Source of the DNA: Gordonia terrae | GTDB taxonomy: Bacteria > Actinomycetota > Actinomycetes > Mycobacteriales > Mycobacteriaceae | Length of the DNA stretch: 64,000 nt | Assembly: GCF_001698225.1 (NCBI RefSeq) | Contig: NZ_CP016594.1 | Location: 1,054,001-1,118,000 of the forward strand | Direction of reading: 5' to 3' | Shown: one piece after another, positions 28,407-37,217 of the stretch | How positions within the stretch are numbered: the first letter of the stretch is position 1 | How the letters are laid out: every line of letters starts with the position of its first letter | Translations under genes and position numbers: made by a program | Notes under the pieces: generated by a model | Told to the model about the DNA's origin: nothing | Databases searched by the model: none | The model's input: only the letters and a program-made list of their open reading frames with translations

Positions 28407-29106
28407 GTCGCACTCCCAAGATCATTCCGGTGTTGGCCTCGCCGCCATGTCGGTGTTCGTCCATCAACTCGACGAGGTGTGCGTTGTCGCCTGCCGCCAG
28501 CGCTTCGATCATGGAGTCGTGCTCTGCACACACCCGTCGCCGCCCGTCCGGGTCGTAGAGGTACGCCGCGTGGTAAGGCATCGCCAGGGTCCACAGCCGG
28601 CGCAGCTCACTCACGACGAGGTGCAGCCGCGACCGTTCGAACATGGCGAAATGGAAGTCCTGGTTGCGCAGGCGCATCTCCAGAATGTCCCCGCGTTCGG
28701 CGGCGCTGACCACTTGCTCGCCCAATCTCCTCACCTCGGCGAGGTCCGCGGGACCGAAGAGTGGTAGCCGGGACAGCACTTCTCGTTCGAGAACACCCCG
28801 CATGAGATAGATCTGGTCGAACTCGGTCTGATCGAGCCGGGCCACGGTGTAGCCGGCGTTGTGCTGGTGGGCGACGAGACCTTGTGCGGTCAACTGTCGC
28901 AATCCTTCTCGGATGGGCAGCCGGCTCACTCCCAAGCGCTCGGCCATCAGCTCCTGGCGGATCGCCTGGCCCGGCAGCAGCTCACCTGTCACGATCATGC
29001 GCTCCAGCTCGGCGACGACGCGCCTCGCGGCGCGTGCTCGACCGGGTTCGTCCGACTGCGCCGAACCGGATGCGCCGGCGCCGTTCGTACGGTCGGTGTC
29101 GCTCAT
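28393..29106 (-). CDS. GntR family regulator (FCD-type ligand domain)
   Basis: A 237-residue GntR regulator. A winged helix occupies about residues 22-90, with GELLPGQAIRQELMAERLGVSRLPIREGLRQL as the recognition part. The C-terminal helical FCD domain has the Asp/His positions (FHFAM, and EHDSMIEALAAGD) that usually bind a metal and a carboxylic acid. It overlaps the CoA-transferase gene by 4 bp and lies inside the operon, so it probably controls its own expression. A TTGGATACAA sequence before the first operon gene is a plausible target. Confidence 0.9.
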   Translation of the reverse strand: MSDTDRTNGAGASGSAQSDEPGRARAARRVVAELERMIVTGELLPGQAIRQELMAERLGVSRLPIREGLRQLTAQGLVAHQHNAGYTVARLDQTEFDQIYLMRGVLEREVLSRLPLFGPADLAEVRRLGEQVVSAAERGDILEMRLRNQDFHFAMFERSRLHLVVSELRRLWTLAMPYHAAYLYDPDGRRRVCAEHDSMIEALAAGDNAHLVELMDEHRHGGEANTGMILGVRHENR

Positions 29107-30380
29107 CGATTGCCGAGTACGCCGGCGGCCCGCAACGATGCCACACGTTCGGGGTCGTAGCCCATCGCGACGAGGATCTCGTCGGTGTGTGCGCCTCGGG
29201 ACACTGCTGTTCGCGGCGGTCGGTGACCGGACCGACTGAGCGAGATGGGGATGCCCACGCCCCGGTACTCGTCGGAATCCACGAACAGGCCGCGATGCCT
29301 GACCTGAGCGGAGGTGAGGGCCTCGGCGACAGTGTTGACCGAGCTCGCTGCCACTCCCGCTTGTTCGAGGCGCCGAGCCAGGTCTGCTCGGTCGTGTAGC
29401 GCGATCTGCTCTTGTAAGAGCGTCGCGAGTTCCACCCGGTGCCGTGACCGGTCCCCGTTCGTCAAGAACCGGGCGTCATCGGCAAGCTGCGGGACGCCGA
29501 GAACTTCGACCAGCGAGCGGAATTGTCGGTCGTTCGCAGCGCTGACGAAGAAGTCTCCGTCTCTGGCGGCGAACACCTGATACGGCACGACCGTCGGATG
29601 GAAGTCGCCGGTGCGCTTCGGCGTGACCCCGCCGGAGATCCAGTTGGCGGCATGTGGGTGCAGCAGAGATATGACGGAGTCCAGCAGCGTCATGTCCACG
29701 AGCTGACCGCGCCCACTGCGCTCCCGCTCGAGCATCGCCAGGAGGATTCCACTCACCGCCAGGTTGGCCGCCATGACGTCGACGATCGGTACTCCCACCC
29801 GCAGTGGATTGCCGTCGGGGTATCCGTTGACACTCATCAGACCACCGAATGACTGCAACACCGCGTCATAGCCCGGAAGTCCGCCCATCGGGCCGTCGAC
29901 ACCGAATCCGGTGATGCGGCAGTAGATCATTCGCGGGTGCCGGTCGGCGAGGACGGTCTCGTAGTCGAAACCCCAGCGCGACATGGTGCCGGCCTTGAAG
30001 TTCTCGATGACGACGTCCGCGCCCGACAGGAGCTGGGCGAGGACGTCGCGTCCGTGCGGCGAGCGGAGGTCGAGGCAGATGTTCTCCTTACTCCGGTTCA
30101 GCCCCTGGTAATAGGCGCTGGAGTTCCCATCGTCCTCGAAAGGCGGTCCCCACCCGCGTGTTTCGTCTCCTGCAGGACCCTCGACCTTGATGACCTCTGC
30201 ACCGTGGTCGGCAAGAATCTGAGCGGTGTAGGGGCCGGCGAGCACGCGGCTCAGGTCCAGCACCCGAACGCCGGACAGGACACCGAGATCTGTGGTGGTA
30301 GCGGCGCGGCGCCAGGCGGCAGCGCCGCTCACGGCGACGTCGTCGCCGAGTCCGTCGCCGATGATGTCCGTGGTGGTCAT
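29103..30380 (-). CDS. CaiB/BaiF (class III) CoA-transferase
   Basis: A 425-residue class III CoA-transferase. It shows VRVLDLSRVLAGPYTAQILADHGAEVIKVE, then ENICLDLRSPHG, the active-site Asp in LPGYDAVLQSFGG and the GQLVDMTLLDS region. It moves CoA from one acid to another and so activates a carboxylic acid without ATP. ATG 30380 overlaps the upstream acyl-CoA dehydrogenase stop by 4 bp; the longer frame to 30515 lies inside that gene. Together with two dehydrogenases and a hydratase it forms a beta-oxidation unit. Confidence 0.92.
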   Translation of the reverse strand: MTTTDIIGDGLGDDVAVSGAAAWRRAATTTDLGVLSGVRVLDLSRVLAGPYTAQILADHGAEVIKVEGPAGDETRGWGPPFEDDGNSSAYYQGLNRSKENICLDLRSPHGRDVLAQLLSGADVVIENFKAGTMSRWGFDYETVLADRHPRMIYCRITGFGVDGPMGGLPGYDAVLQSFGGLMSVNGYPDGNPLRVGVPIVDVMAANLAVSGILLAMLERERSGRGQLVDMTLLDSVISLLHPHAANWISGGVTPKRTGDFHPTVVPYQVFAARDGDFFVSAANDRQFRSLVEVLGVPQLADDARFLTNGDRSRHRVELATLLQEQIALHDRADLARRLEQAGVAASSVNTVAEALTSAQVRHRGLFVDSDEYRGVGIPISLSRSGHRPPRTAVSRGAHTDEILVAMGYDPERVASLRAAGVLGNR

Positions 30381-31453
30381 GGTGTGCTCCCGGTGGCTGA
30401 CGAGTGGACTGTGCCGGTGATGACATCCCAGGGGTCGGTGCCGGAGTCGAGAATCCGAGCACCCAGTTCGTCGGCCCACTGTGTCTCGGTGCCGTACCGA
30501 TCCCGCCACGACCACAGGGCAGTGGTGTGGCGTCCCAGGTGATGCTCGCTGGTGAAACCGATTGCGCCGTGGATCTGGTGGGCCCCGGCGGCAATCTGGT
30601 GTGCGTGGAGTGACGTGACGATCTTCGCTGCGGCGATCGTGTTGCTGGTGATCGGCGTCCGGTCGGCCGCCGATCGCAGCGCGGTTGCCACGGCGGTTTC
30701 CATCAGAGTCGTCTGCGCCGCGATCATGGCGATCCGATGCTGAATGGCCTGGAACTTGACCAGAGGACGACCGAACTGTGTTCGTTCGGACGCGTATCTG
30801 ACGGTGAGGTCTCGTACGGCTGTAGCGGCCGCAGTGAGCGCGATGGCGTAGACGAGTGCTCCGCGATCTGTCAGATCGGCGGAAGTGATCGATGACGGGG
30901 CGGACTCCGAGGCGGGTGCGTCCTCGAAGACGACGTCTCCGAACGACACTCCCTGCGCGTCGGTGCCGGCTCCCAGGTTGACCCCGGGGCCGTCAAGAGC
31001 GAACGTCGCCACCATCGGAGCGCCGACCGTCTCGACGAGAACGACAACGACGTCGGCGGTGGAGACGTGTACGACATCACGGATGGCGCCGGTGAGATGC
31101 AGACGATCCCCGTCGAAGCGGACGGCGCCGTCGGAGATGGCCGCGACCGTCGAGATCCCGTTGCCGACCGACAGGCCGCCGGAGCCGGCCAGCCAGGTCC
31201 CGAGAAGCGCATGCTCGGCGAACGGTGTGATCGCCCCGGCTTCGGTCAGGGTCGAGAACACGGCAGCCGCATCGGCCAAAGTGCCCCCCTGGCCCCCGGC
31301 GTCCTCAGCCACGTCGATGGAGGTGAATCCGGCGTCGGACAGAGCTTCCCACAGTGCCTCGTCCACGCCCGGGGCGGGCGTACCCGGTGTCAGAGGGAAG
31401 CGGCCGAGCATCGCGCTCGTCGCGCTGATGAGTTCGGCGGACATCTCGCTCAT
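30377..31453 (-). CDS. Acyl-CoA dehydrogenase family protein (probable second subunit)
   Basis: A 358-residue acyl-CoA dehydrogenase-like flavoprotein with a C-terminal dehydrogenase domain: VRYASERTQFGRPLVKFQAIQHRIA carries the usual FAD-contacting Arg-Phe, followed by HQIHGAIGFTSEHHLGRH. The N-terminal half is divergent, as in the paired FadE proteins of steroid degraders that act as alpha2beta2 heterotetramers. It is flanked by 4-bp overlaps on both sides, with the other dehydrogenase and the CoA-transferase. A shared active enzyme with the 31450-32604 product is likely. Confidence 0.87.
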   Translation of the reverse strand: MSEMSAELISATSAMLGRFPLTPGTPAPGVDEALWEALSDAGFTSIDVAEDAGGQGGTLADAAAVFSTLTEAGAITPFAEHALLGTWLAGSGGLSVGNGISTVAAISDGAVRFDGDRLHLTGAIRDVVHVSTADVVVVLVETVGAPMVATFALDGPGVNLGAGTDAQGVSFGDVVFEDAPASESAPSSITSADLTDRGALVYAIALTAAATAVRDLTVRYASERTQFGRPLVKFQAIQHRIAMIAAQTTLMETAVATALRSAADRTPITSNTIAAAKIVTSLHAHQIAAGAHQIHGAIGFTSEHHLGRHTTALWSWRDRYGTETQWADELGARILDSGTDPWDVITGTVHSSATGSTP

Positions 31454-32604
31454 CGAAGCCCCATTCCGCGCGCGATTATCCCGCGCAGGATCTCGTTGGT
31501 ACCCCCGCGGAGGGTGAACGCCGGGGTGTGCAGAACGCTCTCGGCGAGCAGCCGTTCGAGCGGCGTGCCGCCGTCGCGGCGTGCCGTGACTCCCGATGCG
31601 GTGCGGACGGCGGAGACCAGATCACCTTCGAACACCGACCCTTGGTCTTTCACCATCGCGGCGAGGATGTCCGGCTTGCCTCCGGCTGCGAGTTCGGCCG
31701 CCACTCGCAGCGACATCTGGCGCAGCGCCCAGGCTTGCGCGGTGAGCAGACCGAGCGTGGTGCGCTGCTGGTCGGTGGCGCCGTTCTCACGCAGGTGGGC
31801 GGACCAGGCCCGGAGTAGCGGCAATGTGCTGAGATAGCGCTCGGGCCCCGACCGCTCGAACGCCAGCTCGCCCATCACCTGTTGCCACCCGTGTCCGCGC
31901 CGGCCGAGAAGTGCCGTGGAGTCGACGACGGCGTCGTGGAAGATCACCTCGTTGAAGTGAGCCTGGCCGTCGATGCTGCGGATCGGGCGGATCTCGATGT
32001 CCGGGTGCGGCAGGTCCACCACGAGCTGAGACAACCCCTGTTGCCGGTCGTCAGGGGTTCCGTCGGTGCGCGCGAGCAGGATCATGGCATCTGCGATATG
32101 GGCGCCGGTGGTCCAGACCTTGGTACCGCTTATGGTCCAGGTGTCGCCGTGGTCGGTCGCTCGGGTTCGTACGCCGGCCAGATCCGACCCAGCGTCGGGC
32201 TCGCTCATCCCGATCGCGAAATACATCGTGCCCGAGGCGATTTCGGGGATGTAACGGCTCTTCTGGGCTGGAGTGCCATGAGCGAGGATGCTCGGTGCCA
32301 TCTGCCGATCGGCGATCCAGTGCGCCGCGACGGGCGTGCCGTGGGCGAGTAGTTCCTCGGTGACGACGAAACGCTCGACTGCCGAGCGGCCATGCCCACC
32401 GTATTCGGTCGGCATCGTCATCCCGAGCCACCCGCGTTCGCCGAGGCGGCGGCTGAATGCGGGATCGAAGCCGGTCATCCAGCTGTCGACGGCCGGGGTG
32501 AACGATCCCGACGCGATCTCGTCTCGCAGGAACTCCCGGACGTCGGTCCGGAGTTGATCGAGATTCGCCTCGTCGACCGACCGGGTCGGCGCTGACGACG
32601 TCAC
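31450..32604 (-). CDS. Acyl-CoA dehydrogenase
   Basis: A 384-residue acyl-CoA dehydrogenase. The FAD/substrate motif YFAIGMSEPDAGSDLAG, WTISGTKVWTTGAHIAD and the C-terminal GGTNEILRGIIARGMGL are all present. GTG 32604 overlaps the upstream hydratase stop (GTGA), and the longer frame to 32700 lies inside that gene, so GTG is preferred. It forms a probable heteromeric pair with the next gene. The enzyme would introduce the alpha-beta double bond that the hydratase then hydrates. Confidence 0.92.
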   Translation of the reverse strand: MTSSAPTRSVDEANLDQLRTDVREFLRDEIASGSFTPAVDSWMTGFDPAFSRRLGERGWLGMTMPTEYGGHGRSAVERFVVTEELLAHGTPVAAHWIADRQMAPSILAHGTPAQKSRYIPEIASGTMYFAIGMSEPDAGSDLAGVRTRATDHGDTWTISGTKVWTTGAHIADAMILLARTDGTPDDRQQGLSQLVVDLPHPDIEIRPIRSIDGQAHFNEVIFHDAVVDSTALLGRRGHGWQQVMGELAFERSGPERYLSTLPLLRAWSAHLRENGATDQQRTTLGLLTAQAWALRQMSLRVAAELAAGGKPDILAAMVKDQGSVFEGDLVSAVRTASGVTARRDGGTPLERLLAESVLHTPAFTLRGGTNEILRGIIARGMGLR

Positions 32605-33413
32605 GAGCGGCCCGGCCCGCGGGACGACCACGATTCGCGGCCCTTGCGCGACATCGACCACATCTGGACGCCGCGTTCGATCTCGATCGCCGAGGACCAC
32701 GGCACCGCCGGGGGGCCGAGTTCGAGCCGCGCACTGGTCATCACGCGCCGAGTGAGCTCCGGATCGCGAGCTGCCGGTGCGGCCAGACCGTCGACGAGTG
32801 CTGCGAGATCGGCGGCCGGTACCGCGGCATACGCCAACCCGCGGGCCGCGGCTTCGGAACCGGTGAGCGATTGTCCGCAGGCGGCCATCGCAATCGCATG
32901 CGGCCGACCGACCGACCGGCCCAGAAGCGAGATGTGCCCGCCACCGGGGTGGATGCCGCGCGCGAGGAAACCGCTGTCGAGCACGGTGTCCGGGGTGGTG
33001 ACGAGAATATCGGCGGCCAGCGCGAGATTGAGTCCTGCGCCGACCGCGCCACCGACGACCACGGCGATGGTCGGAACCGGAAGCGACCCGACGCGGACGA
33101 ATGCGCCGTAGACCGCCGACGTCCGGGCCACGGCCTCAGGCGACGCGGGATCTGCGGATGACGACGCCAGATCACGGGTGTCAGCTCCGCTGCAGAAGTA
33201 CGAACCCGCCGCATCCACGACGACGACGCCGATCCCCGGATCGGAGGTGACGCGATCACAGAACTCCTCGATGGCCGCGGCCATCACGAGATTGATCGCG
33301 TTCTTCCGCCGCGGATTGTTGAGTGTCAGCCGGGCCACGCCGTCGACGAACGAGGTGAGGATGGCCGGTTCATCGGTTCCGGAGCCGGGTGACTGCTGGG
33401 GGTCGGATGTCAT
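32601..33413 (-). CDS. Enoyl-CoA hydratase/isomerase family protein
   Basis: A 270-residue crotonase-fold protein. The oxyanion-hole stretch YFCSGADTRDL and the second loop VVGGAVGAGLNLALAADI are typical, followed by HPGGGHISLLGRSVG. The usual first catalytic Glu position in the second loop is occupied by Val-Gly-Gly, so an isomerase or a modified hydratase is possible. It is the first gene of the operon. A possible GntR-type operator lies 20-30 bp upstream of its ATG. Confidence 0.88.
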   Translation of the reverse strand: MTSDPQQSPGSGTDEPAILTSFVDGVARLTLNNPRRKNAINLVMAAAIEEFCDRVTSDPGIGVVVVDAAGSYFCSGADTRDLASSSADPASPEAVARTSAVYGAFVRVGSLPVPTIAVVVGGAVGAGLNLALAADILVTTPDTVLDSGFLARGIHPGGGHISLLGRSVGRPHAIAMAACGQSLTGSEAAARGLAYAAVPAADLAALVDGLAAPAARDPELTRRVMTSARLELGPPAVPWSSAIEIERGVQMWSMSRKGRESWSSRGPGRS

Positions 33414-33432
33414 GAATCCGCACCCTACACGA

Positions 33433-33442
33433 TTGGATACAA
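33433..33442. promoter_or_regulatory. GntR/FCD-type operator candidate before the beta-oxidation operon
   Basis: TTGGATACAA has the TTG-N4-CAA symmetry of operators bound by FCD-type GntR regulators such as VanR. It sits about 20 bp upstream of the first gene of an operon that itself contains a GntR gene (28393-29106), so autoregulation is a reasonable guess. Confidence 0.35.
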
Positions 33443-33493
33443 AAAGAGATCCAGCTGGCAGTCACGCGGTCATCTGCCTAGAACCGAAAGATG

Positions 33494-34291
33494 TCAGTGT
33501 TCAGCGAGGTCGGCCGCGACGCACCGGGCCCAGATCTCGCCGGCGGCTATCCGGACCGGGCCCATCAGCTTGCGGTGATCGATCGCGCCGGCCGGGCCGC
33601 ACACGGAGAGTCCCGACATGTTTCCGTACATGTGGTCGTGAGGGCCGATCGACACCCCTACGCACGCGATGCCCGGGAACGCCTCACCCCGGTCGAATGC
33701 TGCCCCGCGATCGCGGATCTGCGCGAACTCGGCTCGGAGTTGGGCAGGGTTGGTGATGGACAACGACGTCTGCCCGATCAGGTTGCCGCCGTCGAGCGTG
33801 CGCAGTGCTCTGGTCGATGTGCGCGGTGCGATCTCCGCGAATGCGAGGATCGCCTTGCCGAGGGCGGTGAGGTGTGCCGGTACTCGATGGCCGACTGCGG
33901 TGGGCGTCGGGCCCGACAGGCGTCCGTTGACCTTGGCGAGGTAGATGGTGTCGCCTCTGTCCACATCGCCGAGCTGGATCGTCAAACCGGTGCGCTGGGC
34001 GAACTCGCGCATGACCGGCCGTGCGCCCTGTAAGAGTCGGTTCTGGCTGAACGCTGCCTGACCCAGCTCGTAGGCCTTCACGCCGAGTTCGTAGGTCTGA
34101 TCCGGCGAGCGCGACAGCCACCCGGCGGTGGACAGCTGCTCGAGAAGGCGGTGCACAGATGATCGGGGTAGCTTCGTTCGCGCGGTGATCTGCGCCAACG
34201 TCAGAGGGCCCGCGCCGTTGAAGGCTTCGAGTACGACTGATATCCGATCGACGACGGAGATCGGGCCATCGCCGGTATGTGTAATTCTCAC
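33494..34291 (-). CDS. IclR family transcriptional regulator
   Basis: A 265-residue IclR regulator. The N-terminal winged helix (about 10-75) includes LTLAQITARTKLPRSSVHRLLEQLSTAGWL. The C-terminal ligand-binding domain has VPAHLTALGKAILAF and GIACVGVSIG, both typical. GTG 34291 was chosen because AGGAGG lies just upstream; the open frame to 34471 adds an unlikely arginine-rich leader. It is divergent from the BVMO-esterase-SDR set, and a perfect TGTGAC/GTCACA inverted repeat lies directly upstream. It probably controls those genes. Confidence 0.9.
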   Translation of the reverse strand: MRITHTGDGPISVVDRISVVLEAFNGAGPLTLAQITARTKLPRSSVHRLLEQLSTAGWLSRSPDQTYELGVKAYELGQAAFSQNRLLQGARPVMREFAQRTGLTIQLGDVDRGDTIYLAKVNGRLSGPTPTAVGHRVPAHLTALGKAILAFAEIAPRTSTRALRTLDGGNLIGQTSLSITNPAQLRAEFAQIRDRGAAFDRGEAFPGIACVGVSIGPHDHMYGNMSGLSVCGPAGAIDHRKLMGPVRIAAGEIWARCVAADLAEH

Positions 34292-34596
34292 CTGTCCTCC
34301 TCGTGTGACACCAGTCACAGTACCCGCGCATGAGGCCCACGGCGCCACGGGGCTCGAACGCGGTCCGCCGTTCGGCTCGTCTCGATCGGCACTCGCGAGG
34401 GTGCGCGGGGCGGGGCTGCGGTCGAGGCTGGAACGGACGGGATGCGCATCTTGGAAAGTGGTGTGGGTCACGCGAAACTATGGCCACCGTACCCGACCGG
34501 CCACTGGGGGCGGGGTGGCGTCGCCCGGGGTTCAGGTCTCCCACTGTCTGGGAAGGCCCCCTCCCAAAGGGCCGACAGATCGGGACACTGACGGGC
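34292..34596. other. Divergent intergenic region, 305 bp, no gene seen
   Basis: This DNA separates the IclR gene (minus) and the BVMO gene (plus). Apart from the inverted repeat at 34304-34319, no convincing motif was seen. The BVMO reading frame is open through most of it, but the encoded residues have no family similarity before ATG 34597. Confidence 0.55.
34304..34319. promoter_or_regulatory. Perfect inverted repeat upstream of the IclR gene
   Basis: TGTGAC-ACCA-GTCACA is a perfect palindrome with 6-bp arms. It begins 13 bp upstream of the IclR GTG start and overlaps the ribosome-binding side of the leader. This is a good position for autorepression; it lies some 280 bp from the BVMO start. 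Confidence 0.5.
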
Positions 34597-36219
34597 ATGA
34601 CCATCTACTCCCACCACGCCGGAGACCCCGGCCTCGACTACGACGTCGTGGTCGTCGGTGCCGGCCTCTCCGGTCTCTATGCCGTGCACAAGTTGCGTGG
34701 CCAGGGCCTTCGAGTGCACGGATATGAATCGGCCGAGGGTGTCGGCGGCACCTGGTACCACAACCGCTACCCCGGCGCCCGATGCGATGTGGAGAGCATC
34801 GACTACTCCTACTCCTTCGACGAGGAGCTCCAGCAGGAGTGGACCTGGAGCGAGCGGTTCGCGACGCAGGCGGAAATACTGGCCTACCTCGAGCACGTCG
34901 CCGATCGGTTCGATCTGAAGAGTGCGTACGATTTTCTGACGCGCGTGAACACCACGGTCTTCGACGATGAACGTGGCGCCTGGACCGTCACGACCGACAC
35001 AGGTGCGACCGCCTCCTGCCGCTTCCTGATCATGGCCACCGGGGTCCTCTCGGCAACGAACAAGCCGGATATCGATGGGCGCGATCTGTTTGCGGGCGAG
35101 ACGTATCACACCGGGGAATGGCCGCATGAGGCTGTGGTTTTCGCCGGCAAGCGGGTGGGTGTCATCGGAACCGGATCCTCCGGAATGCAGTCCATTCCGG
35201 TCATAGCCGAGACTGCGGAGCACCTCGTTGTGTTCCAACGGAGTCCCAACTATTCCGTACCGGCTGGGAATCGGCCGTTGAGCGACGAGTTCATCGCCGA
35301 GGTGAAGGCGAACTACGCCGAGCGTCGACGCCTCTCGCGAGAAAGCGGGGGCGGGACACCGAACGCGCCATATCCGAAAAGCGCTTTGGAAGTCGATGCG
35401 GCCGAGCGTAAGCGGGTGTACGACGAATGGTGGAACCGCGGTGGCTATCTCTTCGCCAAGGCGTTCCCCGACCAGACCACGAATATCGAGGCGAACGACA
35501 CCGCGCGAGAGTACGTCGAGGCGCGTATCCGGGAGATCGTCCGTGACCCCGCAGTCGCGGACATGCTGATACCCACTGACCATCCCATCGGCACCAAGCG
35601 GATCGTCACCGACAGCGGCTATTTCGAGACCTTCAACCGCGACAACGTCACCCTGGTGAACCTCCGGGAGACCCCGATCGAGCAGATCGAGCCGACCGGG
35701 GTGCGGACGTCTGCGCAGAGCTTCGAACTCGACATGTTGATCTTCGCCACCGGATTCGATGCCATGACGGGATCGCTGTCCCGCATCGATGTCCGCGGTC
35801 GGCGCGGGCGGGCACTCCGTGAGGAGTGGGCGGCCGGGCCCCGGACGTACCTGGGGCTCGCCGTACACGGCTTCCCCAACATGTTCATCGTCACCGGGCC
35901 GGGCAGCCCGAGCGTCCTGGCGAACATGGTGCTCGGCGCCGAGCAGCACGTCGACTGGGTCGCCGACGCCATAAACTATGTGGCCGAACACAATGCGACG
36001 ACGATCGAAGCCGAGACCGATGCCGTCGACAGCTGGGTTGCCGAGTGCTCGGCAAAGGCCTCGAACACCTTGTTCCCGTCCGCGAACTCGTGGTACATGG
36101 GTGCGAACATAGAAGGCAAACCGCGTGTGTTCATGCCCTACATCGGAGGCTTCGGTGCATACGGGAACATCTGTGCCGAGGTGGCCGAGGCCGGTTACAA
36201 GGGCTTCGAGATCTCGTGA
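34597..36219 (+). CDS. Baeyer-Villiger monooxygenase, steroid/cyclopentadecanone monooxygenase-like
   Basis: A 540-residue type I BVMO. The FAD motif VVGAGLSGLYAVHKL is near residue 20, followed by GVGGTWYHNRYPGARCDVES, the BVMO fingerprint as FAGETYHTGEWP, the NADPH motif GVIGTGSSGMQSI and ATGFDAMTGS. From memory, the YSYSF, NYSVPAGN and SRESGGG segments closely match Rhodococcus rhodochrous steroid monooxygenase, which turns progesterone into testosterone acetate. Its stop overlaps the GTG of the downstream esterase (GTGA), so ester formation and cleavage are encoded together. ATG 34597 gives the family length. Confidence 0.92.
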   Translation: MTIYSHHAGDPGLDYDVVVVGAGLSGLYAVHKLRGQGLRVHGYESAEGVGGTWYHNRYPGARCDVESIDYSYSFDEELQQEWTWSERFATQAEILAYLEHVADRFDLKSAYDFLTRVNTTVFDDERGAWTVTTDTGATASCRFLIMATGVLSATNKPDIDGRDLFAGETYHTGEWPHEAVVFAGKRVGVIGTGSSGMQSIPVIAETAEHLVVFQRSPNYSVPAGNRPLSDEFIAEVKANYAERRRLSRESGGGTPNAPYPKSALEVDAAERKRVYDEWWNRGGYLFAKAFPDQTTNIEANDTAREYVEARIREIVRDPAVADMLIPTDHPIGTKRIVTDSGYFETFNRDNVTLVNLRETPIEQIEPTGVRTSAQSFELDMLIFATGFDAMTGSLSRIDVRGRRGRALREEWAAGPRTYLGLAVHGFPNMFIVTGPGSPSVLANMVLGAEQHVDWVADAINYVAEHNATTIEAETDAVDSWVAECSAKASNTLFPSANSWYMGANIEGKPRVFMPYIGGFGAYGNICAEVAEAGYKGFEIS

Positions 36220-37217
36220 GCGAGCGATCACCGGAGACGGGTCCGCGCCGCACGGATCTGCATCCCGACGTCGAGGCAATGCTCGCCGCGCTGGATGCGG
36301 GATTCCCTGACGTCACCCAGCATGATCCCGCTGAACTCCGCGATATCATCCGAGCGCGGCGGGCGCCGCTGGCCAGGCAACCCGACATGGCGACGGCACG
36401 TGACCTGACGATCGACGGTCCCGGTGGCGATCTGAGGCTCCGTGTCTTCGTGCCGCACAGTCCAACTGGTGACTCGGATCCGACTCTTCCCGTGGTCGTC
36501 TTCGCCCACGGTGGTGGCTTCGTCTTCTGCGACCTCGACAGCCATGACGAGTTCTGCCGGTCGATGGCTCAGGCGGTGGGCGTCGTGGTGGTCGCCGTCG
36601 ACTATCGCCTCGCTCCCGAGCACCGCGCGCCGGCGGCCATGGAAGATGTGTACCGCGCCCTGTGCTGGACAGCCGAGCACATCGAGGAGTTCGGCGGGGA
36701 CCCCGACCGGATCGCCCTGGCGGGTGACAGCGCGGGTGGCAACCTTGCGGCAACGGTGAGTCTGGCAGCACGGGACCGCGGTGGTCCGGCGGTCGTCGCT
36801 CAGGTGCTGCTCTACCCCGTCATCGACGACGACCTCGACACGGAGTCCTATCGCCGGTTCGGCGTCGGGTACTACAACACCACCGCGGCGATGCGCTGGT
36901 ACTGGGACCAGTACGCCCCGGAGGGGCGTGACAGCGCATTGGTCATCCCGACCAACGCGGCAAGTCTCACGGGTCTCCCACCGGCAGTCGTGGCCACGGC
37001 TGAGCTCGATCCGCCATGCTCGGCGGGGGAGGATTACGCCAAGCGCCTGGAGTCCGCGGGCGTTCCGGTCATCGCACACCGCTTCGACGGGCTGTTCCAC
37101 GGATTCCTCACCTTCCCACAGTTGTCCCTCACCCCACCTGCTCGCGAGGAGGTCTGGCGAATGATGCGCGAGATCCTTGGCCGCGAGTCGGACGAGACGA
37201 TCTGGAGTGCCAAGTGA
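36216..37217 (+). CDS. Alpha/beta hydrolase, hormone-sensitive lipase family esterase
   Basis: A 333-residue HSL-type esterase with FAHGGGFVF (oxyanion hole), VDYRLAPEHRAPAA, the nucleophile elbow AGDSAGGN and the C-terminal LFHGF carrying the catalytic His. It is translationally coupled to the BVMO gene by a 4-bp overlap and to the next SDR by another. The expected role is hydrolysis of the ester or lactone made by the BVMO. Confidence 0.92.
   Translation: MSERSPETGPRRTDLHPDVEAMLAALDAGFPDVTQHDPAELRDIIRARRAPLARQPDMATARDLTIDGPGGDLRLRVFVPHSPTGDSDPTLPVVVFAHGGGFVFCDLDSHDEFCRSMAQAVGVVVVAVDYRLAPEHRAPAAMEDVYRALCWTAEHIEEFGGDPDRIALAGDSAGGNLAATVSLAARDRGGPAVVAQVLLYPVIDDDLDTESYRRFGVGYYNTTAAMRWYWDQYAPEGRDSALVIPTNAASLTGLPPAVVATAELDPPCSAGEDYAKRLESAGVPVIAHRFDGLFHGFLTFPQLSLTPPAREEVWRMMREILGRESDETIWSAK

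Noticed and set aside
34468..36279. A 603-residue open frame on the minus strand opposite the second BVMO gene.
   Set aside because: The plus strand carries a complete BVMO with all motifs; the antisense product has no recognisable domain.
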